DNA of 6,938 bases from Cyanobacteria bacterium Co-bin13. GTDB lineage: Bacteria; Cyanobacteriota; Cyanobacteriia; Phormidesmidales; Phormidesmidaceae. The stretch is from positions 1 through 6,938 of the forward strand of contig JACVRP010000199.1 of the NCBI GenBank assembly GCA_014534385.1, given 5' to 3'. This document shows, piece by piece, positions 1 through 5,449 of this stretch. Both the position numbers and the translations under genes were made by a program. Below the pieces are notes generated by a model. That model was not told the origin of the DNA. It did not search any database and saw only the letters and a program-made list of their open reading frames with translations. Numbering within the stretch: the first letter of the stretch is position 1; each line of letters begins with the position of its first letter.

Positions 1-211
1 CATTAAGCAGCGCCACGAAGCGCTGCATCATCTCGCCTTTATAGGGGCTGGTGAGCGATTTGACCCTGGGATCTGCGATCGCACGTCGAGGCACCCCAGG
101 CGGGTACACCAGCACAAACTGAACATCGCCCCTAACCGCCAAGAGCTGATCTAGCCAGTAGTCGGAGAAGTTTCCCCGCGTGGGCGTGACAATAGAGAGC
201 ACCGGTTGCAA
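1..211 (-). CDS. Glycosyltransferase family 2-like protein, N-terminal fragment
   Basis: This is the first 70 codons of a gene that runs off the left edge. Read on the minus strand it begins LQPVLSIVTPTRGNF, followed by a stretch ending QFVLVYPPG. The first beta-strand with 'SIVTPTRGN' is the nucleotide-sugar-binding start typical of GT-A fold, family 2-like glycosyltransferases, and similar proteins are common in cyanobacteria (known from memory). The visible part ends near GEMMQRFVALLN, before the DxD metal site, so catalytic residues cannot be checked. An in-frame TGA lies just upstream (243-241) and no ATG follows it, so the start must be TTG at 211 or GTG at 202. I chose TTG because it leaves residues before the first strand. 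A GGGG run lies upstream but is a weak ribosome site. Sugar donor and acceptor are unknown. Confidence 0.68.
   Translation of the reverse strand, partial: MQPVLSIVTPTRGNFSDYWLDQLLAVRGDVQFVLVYPPGVPRRAIADPRVKSLTSPYKGEMMQRFVALLN
75..82. repeat. HIP1 octamers (five copies in the window)
   Basis: GCGATCGC occurs here and at 339-346, 2819-2826, 3036-3043 and 4801-4808. HIP1 is the highly over-represented palindrome of many cyanobacterial genomes, and this is the clearest taxonomic marker in the window. All five copies lie within coding sequence. Confidence 0.9.
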
Positions 212-247
212 GCGGCAGACCCCGAAATCCGACGGAAATCACCCGCT

Positions 248-253
248 AGTATA
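248..253 (-). promoter_or_regulatory. Candidate -10 box for the glycosyltransferase gene
   Basis: The minus strand reads TATACT here, five of six matches to TATAAT, about 37 bases before the TTG start. The best upstream -35 candidate, TTCAGA, is only 15 bases away and matches poorly, so this is a weak call based on the -10 hexamer and its position between two genes. Confidence 0.3.
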
Positions 254-297
254 AAAGCTTTACCGCAGTCTGAAGTGTCTCTTAGACAGCCACAGCC

Positions 298-993
298 CTA
301 ACGATGTGAGGTCAGAGCAGTGGCGCGATCAGAGCTTTGCGATCGCCTAAAGGTCAGCAGCGGTGGCCGCAGACACAGATAGGCCAAGGGTCCAAACAGA
401 GGGATCAGCGCCACCCACCAAAATAGAGCCGAACGGCTTGTCAGGCCGCGCCGGGCCATATCGTCGCTGAGCAGGGTGGGATAGGGAAAGAGCACGCAAA
501 ACAAAACAAAGGCCAGACTCATGCCGTGAACAAACTTGTTGCGCTGAAACTCAAACAGGTAGGCAGACCAGTCGCCCCAAAACAGGGCAAAGGCCAGCAA
601 GACCAGCGTACTGATCACGAGCGTAATCGCCGTGAAACGAGATTCTAGCAGGGTCAACCAGCCATCCTTAGGCCCCGAAAAGTCTTGGTTTGGCTGCCGC
701 AGCGCCAGGTAAGGAATCAGCGCCAAAACACCTGTTCCCGCCGAAGCCAGCATAAAAGCCCAGGCCGGCAGCCGCTGCATTCTGCCATCCGGAAAAATCA
801 GGCAGCTATAGATCAGCAGCCAAATTCCTACCATGCTAAACAGGGAGATCAGCACTGGGTTGATCAGCGGTATCTGGCCGCCCAGCAGCTGCAGTAGCGG
901 CTGCACCGTATCGGCAGGCAGGGGCGGCGCTATTGCCAAAACGTAGACAATAAAGCCGAGCCAAATCCCCCAAAGCACCTGTCTGCGTCCCAT
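298..993 (-). CDS. Conserved-looking multi-pass membrane protein of unknown function
   Basis: A 231-residue, very hydrophobic protein that I cannot assign to a named family. About six membrane segments can be seen, near residues 6-22, 44-68, 76-98, 120-140, 152-172 and 188-208. The loop after the second segment has the polar motif FPDGRMQRLPAW (67-78). The last segment, ALIPLFGPLAYLCLRP, resembles the short 'IPxxGPxxYLxxRP' helix found in several small bacterial membrane proteins, which is not enough to name it. The basic, serine-rich tail (215-231) is probably cytoplasmic. The FPDG-RxPAW style recalls uncharacterised membrane proteins shared by cyanobacteria and plastids, from memory only. 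ATG at 993 is preceded by GGGAAG about 9-10 bases upstream. It is transcribed divergently from kaiC2 and in the same direction as the downstream glycosyltransferase, 86 bases away. A HIP1 octamer lies in its 3' end. Confidence 0.72.
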   Translation of the reverse strand: MGRRQVLWGIWLGFIVYVLAIAPPLPADTVQPLLQLLGGQIPLINPVLISLFSMVGIWLLIYSCLIFPDGRMQRLPAWAFMLASAGTGVLALIPYLALRQPNQDFSGPKDGWLTLLESRFTAITLVISTLVLLAFALFWGDWSAYLFEFQRNKFVHGMSLAFVLFCVLFPYPTLLSDDMARRGLTSRSALFWWVALIPLFGPLAYLCLRPPLLTFRRSQSSDRATALTSHR

Positions 994-1151
994 AGTCGTA
1001 GCTTCCCAGTGGTTTTTCGTTCATGCTTCTCGCTCCCATTGTTTGGGTTGGAGCAAAGGGCTAACACGCTCTAAAGGCAGATTCGGGCGAAAGTCTAAAG
1101 CTTTGACTCAGGCGGCCCTCGATACCCGTTTTCGCTGATAGCGTGGACTAA

Positions 1152-2882
1152 ATGGTCCAATCCTTTTCACGCGACTTGAAACGACAACTCACCAAATGCC
1201 CGACCGGCATCCGTGGCTTAGATGAAATTACCTATGGCGGACTGCCCCAGGGCCGCCCAACCTTAGTCTGTGGTCGAGCAGGCTGCGGCAAAACCCTAAT
1301 GGGGATGGAGTTTTTGGTGCGGGGTGCGCTTGATAACAGCGAACCGGGCGTCTTCATCTCCTTGGAAGAGTCTACTGATGAACTAGCCCAAAACGTGTCT
1401 TCCCTGGGCTGGGATCTCGATGCCTTGGTCGCCAAAAAGCTTCTTGTGCTCGACTATATCCACATCGAGCGCACCCAGATCGAGGAAACCGGAGACTACG
1501 ATTTGGAGGCTCTGTTTGTGCGGATTGGCTACGCCATTGACCGCATCCAGGCTAAGCGGGTCGTAATCGACACCCTAGAAACTCTTTTTGGCAACCTCTT
1601 AGATACGGCCCTAGTGCGCTCTGAACTGCGGCGGCTGTTTCTCTGGCTCAAGTCTAAGGGCGTTACCGCCATCATTACGGCTGAGAGCGGCGACCAGAGC
1701 CTGACTCGCCACGGCATCGAAGAATTTGTCTCTGACTGCGTGCTGGTTCTAGACCAGCGCATTCAGCAGGACCTCTCGACTCGGCGGCTGCACATTGTCA
1801 AGTACCGGGGATCACAGCACAGCTCCAATGAGTACCCCTTTCTAATCGAGAGCGACGGCATTGTGGTGCTGCCTCTGACCTCTGTGGAGCTAAATTATAC
1901 GGTTTCTTCAGAGCGCATTTCTACTGGGGTTGAGCGGCTAGACGGCATGCTGGGCGGCAAGGGCATTTACCGGGGCAGCAGTGCGCTGATTTCGGGCACG
2001 TCGGGCACCGGCAAAAGCTCCCTCAGCGCTCACTTTGCGGCAGCTAGCTGTAGCCGGGGAGAGCGCTGCCTTTACGTGGCTTTTGAGGAGTCGGCCAACC
2101 AGATCGTCCGCAACATGCGATCTATCGGTCTGGATCTAGAAACGCCCCAACAGGCAGGGTTACTGAAGTTCCATGCGCTACGGCCCACGTTCTACGGTTT
2201 AGAAATGCATCTGGTGAAGATCTGCCAACTTGTGCAGGACTTTGAGCCCAAGATGGTCATCTTTGATCCCATTTCTAGCCTCACCTCAGCCGGGCTATTC
2301 CATCACATTCAGTCTTTTTTGATGCGGCTGGTAGATTTTCTCAAGGCTCAAGGCATTAGCATAGTACTGACCAACCTAACAACCGACGGTACGCCGCTGG
2401 AATCAACCGATGTCGGCATTTCGTCGCTGATGGATAACTGGCTGCTGCTGCGAGATCAGGAAACTAACGGGGAGCGCAATCGCCTGCTGTTTGTGCTGAA
2501 ATCCAGAGGCACCCACCACTCCAACCAGGTGCGGGAGTTTCGTATGACGAGTCAGGGGATCGAAATGCTGGATGTCTACCTGGGGCCAGACGGCATTGTT
2601 ACCGGCACTGCTCGGTTGGTGAAGGAGGCGCAGGCAGCGGCAGATGCTGTGGCCAGACAGCAGGAGATCGAACGCAAGCAGCATGAGATCGAGCGCAAGC
2701 GACTGATTGTGGAGGCCCAGATCCAGGCATTAAGGGTTGAGTTTGAGGCTGAAAAGGCCGATATCGATCGCCTGGTTGAGCAGGCTCAGCAGCATGAAAG
2801 TCAACTTTTGCAGGAGCAGCGATCGCGGGCTAAGTACCGATATGCCGAAGACACCCTGAATCCAACGAACTACACCTCCTGA
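1152..2882 (+). CDS. kaiC2: KaiC2-type double-RecA ATPase/autokinase with coiled-coil tail
   Basis: A 576-residue KaiC homologue (clock KaiC is about 519) with two RecA-like domains. CI has Walker A GRAGCGKT (41-48), the paired glutamates of LEES (E72, E73) and Walker B VVID (137-140). CII has GTSGTGKS (282-289), FEES (E312, E313) and VIFD (369-372). By hand alignment with Synechococcus KaiC, phosphosites S431/T432 correspond to S424/S425, and T426/D427 to T419/D420, so the pair is Ser-Ser. After about residue 490 the KaiA-binding tail is replaced by a charged coiled coil (about 491-560). Ser-Ser sites, this longer tail and the adjacent kaiB point to the KaiC2 group. KaiC2 proteins are linked to stress or metabolic output rather than the core clock (family knowledge). 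It probably hydrolyses ATP as a cytosolic hexamer and autophosphorylates without KaiA (inference). The ATG lacks a clear Shine-Dalgarno, but the N-terminus aligns with KaiC. Confidence 0.9.
   Translation: MVQSFSRDLKRQLTKCPTGIRGLDEITYGGLPQGRPTLVCGRAGCGKTLMGMEFLVRGALDNSEPGVFISLEESTDELAQNVSSLGWDLDALVAKKLLVLDYIHIERTQIEETGDYDLEALFVRIGYAIDRIQAKRVVIDTLETLFGNLLDTALVRSELRRLFLWLKSKGVTAIITAESGDQSLTRHGIEEFVSDCVLVLDQRIQQDLSTRRLHIVKYRGSQHSSNEYPFLIESDGIVVLPLTSVELNYTVSSERISTGVERLDGMLGGKGIYRGSSALISGTSGTGKSSLSAHFAAASCSRGERCLYVAFEESANQIVRNMRSIGLDLETPQQAGLLKFHALRPTFYGLEMHLVKICQLVQDFEPKMVIFDPISSLTSAGLFHHIQSFLMRLVDFLKAQGISIVLTNLTTDGTPLESTDVGISSLMDNWLLLRDQETNGERNRLLFVLKSRGTHHSNQVREFRMTSQGIEMLDVYLGPDGIVTGTARLVKEAQAAADAVARQQEIERKQHEIERKRLIVEAQIQALRVEFEAEKADIDRLVEQAQQHESQLLQEQRSRAKYRYAEDTLNPTNYTS
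2661..2702 (+). repeat. Tandem heptad repeat in the KaiC2 coiled coil
   Basis: Two consecutive seven-residue units, QEIERKQ (504-510) and HEIERKR (511-517), are encoded by two 21-base units differing at only a few positions. This looks like a duplicated coiled-coil heptad and supports a helical tail rather than the KaiC A-loop. Confidence 0.75.
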
Positions 2883-2904
2883 CCACAGCACCCCAGGGAA
2901 ATTA

Positions 2905-3258
2905 ATGTCCATATTTGATCGAAAATCTCAGCCTCTCTCGGCACACCAGAGCCCCAACCAGGAAGCTTTGAACTATCTGGCCGAACACGAACTGGAGACA
3001 TACGTACTGCGGCTGTATGTGGCTAGCAACAGCTTGCGATCGCTCAGAGCCATCCAGCGCATTCAAAAGCTCTGTGAAGAGCGGCTGCCGGGGCGCTATG
3101 AGCTAGAGATCGTCGATATCTACCAAGACCCGGAGCGGCTAGAGCAGGACCAGGTCTTTGCCGTGCCCACGCTAATTAAGCAGCTACCGCCCCCGCTGCA
3201 GCGCCTGATTGGCGACATGACCGACATGGACAAGCTAATTACCTGCCTGGACCTGTAG
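2905..3258 (+). CDS. kaiB2: KaiB2-type thioredoxin-fold partner of KaiC2
   Basis: A 117-residue KaiB homologue. The KaiB core starts at YVLRLYVASNS (33-43) and continues through EIVDIYQDPE (68-77), AVPTLIKQLPPP (86-97) and IGD (102-104). The PTL and LPPP prolines are the hallmark of the KaiB fold, which in clock KaiB switches to a thioredoxin-like state when bound to the KaiC CI ring (family knowledge). About 30 polar residues precede the core, where clock KaiB has only a few, and the protein ends at CLDL with no acidic tail. The ATG follows GGGA at 2896-2899 with a 5-base spacer. It starts 22 bases after the kaiC2 stop, so the two are almost certainly co-transcribed and the products probably act together. 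Whether this KaiB changes fold or binds CI cannot be seen here. It carries a HIP1 octamer. Confidence 0.88.
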   Translation: MSIFDRKSQPLSAHQSPNQEALNYLAEHELETYVLRLYVASNSLRSLRAIQRIQKLCEERLPGRYELEIVDIYQDPERLEQDQVFAVPTLIKQLPPPLQRLIGDMTDMDKLITCLDL

Positions 3259-3261
3259 CAG

Positions 3262-4674
3262 TTACAGCACCCGCCCAGAGGCGCTGCGCTTCAGGTATTG
3301 CCCCATGCCAGGGCGGCCCAGCCACTGCTCCCCATCGACCACCAGCTGCCCTCGCAGAAAAACCTTCTCGACCTTGCCCGTCACCTGCCGCCCCTCAAAT
3401 AGGCTGTAGTCCACTCTGGAGTGGTGGGTTTTGGCGCTGAGGGTGTGGGTCTTTTGCGGGTCAAACAGCACCAGATCGGCATCACTGCCCACCGCAATGG
3501 TGCCTTTGCGGGGAAACAGGCCAAACATTTTAGCCGGGGCCGTAGCCGTTAGCTGCACAAAGCGGTTCAGGGTAATTCGCCCAGTGCCCACGCCGCCGTC
3601 AAACAGCAGCGGAATCCGGAATTCAACGCCGGGGGCACCGTTGGGAATTTGAGAGAAGTCATCTTGGCCCAGCGCCTTGGACTTGCGAATGCCGTAGGGG
3701 TTTTCGTTAAAGCAAAAGGGGCAGTGGTCGGTTGAGACAATCTGCAAATCATCGAATCGTAGGCCGCGCCACAGGGCATGCTGGCACTTGTGATCCCGCA
3801 GCGGCGGCGTCATCACGTACTTGGCCCCTTCAAAGTCGGGCCGGTCATATTCCTCCTCGGTCAAGAACAGGTAGTGGGGGCAGGTTTCGGCAAAGGCAGG
3901 CATGCCCGTGTCACGGGCCTCGACGACCGCCTGCAGCGCTTCCGCCGCCGACAGGTGGACGATGTAAACTGGCACCTCTGCCAGCTCCGCCAAACGAATA
4001 GCCCGATGGGTGGCTTCTCCCTCCATCAGCGAGGGGCGCGTCAGCCTGTGGTATTTGGGCGAGGTGTTGCCCGCCGCCAGCGCCTCTTCAATCAGCACCT
4101 GGATGACGCTACCGTTTTCGGCGTGAACGTTGACCATGCCGCCGTGATGGCCGACAACCCGCATGGTTTTGAACATGTCGGCGTCGTTTACCATCAGCAC
4201 GCCGGGGTAGGCCATAAACATTTTGAAGCTGGAGACGCCTTCACGATCGATCAAATCAGGCAGCGCCCCAAGCGTTTCATCAGTGACGTCGGTCAGGATG
4301 ATGTGAAAGCCAAAGTCTACGCAGGCCTGGGGTTCGGCCAGGGCAATGCGGTCTTCGAGCACCTGCTTGGGGTGCTCGCCTTTGTGCTGCTGGGCAAAGT
4401 CCACAATCGTCGTGGTGCCGCCGAAGGCGGCTGACTGGGTGCCGCTCTCAAAGGAGTCCACGGTTTCGGCTGGGCCCAGATCAAACTGCATATGAGTGTG
4501 CACATCTACGCCGCCAGGAAACACCAGCAGCCCCTCGGCCCGATGCAGGGTGGCTGACGGGGCTGACAGATCTCGCCCAATCGCCTCAACCCGCCCATCT
4601 TGAATCAGAATGTCGGCCATGTAGTCATCGACAGCGGTGACAATACGGCCACCCTTGATCAGCACCTCAGCCAT
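3262..4674 (-). CDS. hydA: D-hydantoinase / dihydropyrimidinase
   Basis: A 470-residue cyclic amidohydrolase of usual length for the D-hydantoinase/dihydropyrimidinase family. These enzymes open hydantoins or 5,6-dihydropyrimidines to N-carbamoyl amino acids. With the ATG at 4674 as residue 1, the binuclear metal centre is complete: HTH (H59, H61), the carbamylated lysine in SFKMFMAYPG (K151), H184 in VHAENG, H240 in VHLSA and D316 in STDHCPF. Y156, T289 in MTPPLR and N345 in PNGAPGVE match the substrate-backbone positions, although T289 is often Ser in characterised enzymes. The C-terminal beta domain closes with GSDADLVLFDP. A TTG two codons earlier abuts the Shine-Dalgarno, so ATG is preferred. 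It lies 35 bases downstream of the AtzF-C-like gene, probably in one operon. It ends 3 bases from kaiB2 in a tail-to-tail arrangement. Natural substrate is unknown. Dihydroorotase and allantoinase are less likely given the overall motif set. Confidence 0.9.
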   Translation of the reverse strand: MAEVLIKGGRIVTAVDDYMADILIQDGRVEAIGRDLSAPSATLHRAEGLLVFPGGVDVHTHMQFDLGPAETVDSFESGTQSAAFGGTTTIVDFAQQHKGEHPKQVLEDRIALAEPQACVDFGFHIILTDVTDETLGALPDLIDREGVSSFKMFMAYPGVLMVNDADMFKTMRVVGHHGGMVNVHAENGSVIQVLIEEALAAGNTSPKYHRLTRPSLMEGEATHRAIRLAELAEVPVYIVHLSAAEALQAVVEARDTGMPAFAETCPHYLFLTEEEYDRPDFEGAKYVMTPPLRDHKCQHALWRGLRFDDLQIVSTDHCPFCFNENPYGIRKSKALGQDDFSQIPNGAPGVEFRIPLLFDGGVGTGRITLNRFVQLTATAPAKMFGLFPRKGTIAVGSDADLVLFDPQKTHTLSAKTHHSRVDYSLFEGRQVTGKVEKVFLRGQLVVDGEQWLGRPGMGQYLKRSASGRVL

Positions 4675-4680
4675 TGGCAA

Positions 4681-4686
4681 ACCTCT
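4681..4686 (-). promoter_or_regulatory. Shine-Dalgarno of the hydantoinase gene
   Basis: The minus strand reads AGAGGT here, six bases before ATG at 4674. The upstream TTG at 4680 would leave no spacer at all, so this site fixes ATG as the start and gives a 470-residue rather than 472-residue protein. Confidence 0.7.
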
Positions 4687-4709
4687 TTGAACGTGAACAC
4701 AACCCCTTG

Positions 4710-5108
4710 CTAGCTAGCTGCTTTGTAAGCAGCCCAGCCCCCGTATTCCGAAATGTCAGGCCAGCCGTGTTCTTCAATCAGCGCTTGGGGGTAGAAAAAT
4801 GCGATCGCACTCCCCCCATCTTCCAGCTCCACCTCATGGGGATACATATTCGGTGGCTCATTGCCGGCCAGGTAGTCATACTGCTCAGCGGTCATTTCAT
4901 ACAGCTCACCCGGAATCGAGATGCCGCCTGCTTCCACCCCATAAATGCCGCGGTGCCAGCCGTTGCCCACCGCATGCAGCCGATACTTGGGAGCCGTTTT
5001 AGCCTCCCGAACGAAGTGAGCAGACTGCAAATTAGAGTGATCAGGCTGTCCCCGCAGGGCAGAACCACAGATAAAAACGGTCTTAGAACCAGATAGGGAA
5101 GTGCTCAT
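4710..5108 (-). CDS. Small GGCT-fold protein resembling the allophanate hydrolase C-terminal domain
   Basis: A 132-residue soluble protein. VFICGSALRGQ (11-21) matches the 'YGSLxxG' loop of the gamma-glutamylcyclotransferase-like fold, and E84 in GNEPPNMY sits where that fold has its acidic residue. TAPKYRLHAVG (38-48), GGISIPGELYEM (61-72) and the terminal DISEYGGWAAY (118-128) are closer to the C-terminal domain of allophanate hydrolase (AtzF), where 'DITxxGGWxxY' is typical. In a yeast allophanate hydrolase this domain decarboxylates the N-carboxycarbamate made by the amidase domain (from memory). Here the domain stands alone, with no amidase part in the window. It is the first gene of the probable hydantoinase operon, so a role in cyclic-amide or ureide nitrogen use is a reasonable inference. 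Its real reaction is unknown. No Shine-Dalgarno is visible before ATG 5108, but no other Met precedes the fold. A HIP1 copy is present. Confidence 0.72.
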   Translation of the reverse strand: MSTSLSGSKTVFICGSALRGQPDHSNLQSAHFVREAKTAPKYRLHAVGNGWHRGIYGVEAGGISIPGELYEMTAEQYDYLAGNEPPNMYPHEVELEDGGSAIAFFYPQALIEEHGWPDISEYGGWAAYKAAS

Positions 5109-5267
5109 AGAACAGATTGCAACGCGAGGATGAGGTTAAAACTGGATTGGAAAAAGGCAACCCTTGCTAAGCATATTGATGCAATTAGATCGCTGCCTGT
5201 AAAAGAATCTTGACAACCCAAACTGCTGATCTAGCGTTATTCAGAATGACTAGCAAGGTGTTCGGCA

Positions 5268-5289
5268 TACTGTATACAGAAATACAGTA
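5268..5289. promoter_or_regulatory. NtcA-type binding site (extended palindrome TACTGTA-N8-TACAGTA)
   Basis: The core GTA (5272-5274), eight bases, TAC (5283-5285) is a perfect match to the NtcA consensus GTAN8TAC. The symmetry extends to seven bases per arm, TACTGTA at 5268-5274 and its exact reverse complement TACAGTA at 5283-5289. NtcA is the cyanobacterial global nitrogen regulator that, with 2-oxoglutarate, activates genes for alternative nitrogen sources (established). The site lies 163 bases from the minus-strand start and 164 bases from the plus-strand start, so it could serve both. Binding by NtcA is inferred from sequence only, and another CRP-family factor is possible. Confidence 0.75.
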
Positions 5290-5307
5290 AGGCATCAACC
5301 TTAGGTT

Positions 5308-5313
5308 TTGAAT
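5308..5313 (+). promoter_or_regulatory. Candidate -10 of an NtcA-activated promoter for the ABC transporter
   Basis: TTGAAT starts exactly 22 bases after the TAC half-site, the spacing usual between GTAN8TAC and the -10 box in NtcA-activated promoters. It matches TATAAT at four of six positions but lacks the TA of the usual TAN3T. TAGGTT at 5302-5307 does fit TAN3T but at 16 bases. Either choice gives a leader of about 130 bases before ATG 5450. Confidence 0.4.
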
Positions 5314-5449
5314 AGGGAGGTTGTTGTTAGTCTTTCCGATTGACAACTCCATTCAGGCAGATACTCAACGCTGACATGATTCTGGCTCAAATATTTTTAG
5401 CTGGGCCAGCCCAAATTTCCAACCAGCGTGTTTCCTTTGGTACTTCATC

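Larger units (their letters stand above)
5109..5449. other. Divergent control region between the hydantoinase operon and the ABC transporter
   Basis: This 341-base stretch separates the two divergent starts and holds no convincing gene. Both strands are A/T-richer than the flanking genes. Besides the NtcA-type palindrome it contains two perfect TTGACA hexamers on the plus strand (5210-5215 and 5340-5345). The first has TAGCGT 16 bases downstream, a weak promoter candidate ending upstream of the palindrome. The second has no acceptable -10. GGGAGG at 5315-5320 is a good Shine-Dalgarno without an ATG behind it. On the minus strand TATGCT at 5175-5170 is a possible -10 for the hydantoinase operon, but no matching -35 is seen. 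Confidence 0.7.

Noticed and set aside
276..288. TGTCT-CTT-AGACA hairpin downstream of the membrane-protein gene
   Set aside because: A five-base stem without a following T-run on the minus strand is too weak to call a terminator.
3778..4434. Plus-strand open frame of 218 codons inside the hydantoinase gene
   Set aside because: It lies wholly antisense to a gene with a complete catalytic motif set and shows no recognisable domain. It is a by-product of GC-rich codon use.
4675..4680. TTG at 4680 as hydantoinase start
   Set aside because: It directly abuts the AGAGGT ribosome site, while ATG at 4674 has the normal six-base spacing.
4709..4718. GCTAGCTAGC palindrome at the end of the AtzF-C-like gene
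   Set aside because: It overlaps the last codons and stop, is self-complementary without a loop, and has no T-run, so it is not a terminator and need not be an operator.
5210..5345. Two perfect TTGACA hexamers as strong sigma-70 promoters
   Set aside because: Neither has a good -10 at 16-18 bases. The first has only TAGCGT and the second nothing, so no separate promoter was annotated.
5286..5449. Riboswitch in the ABC transporter leader, for example guanidine class
   Set aside because: I looked for ACGR loops and conserved purine-rich cores and found no coherent fold. The leader is better explained by an NtcA-type promoter.
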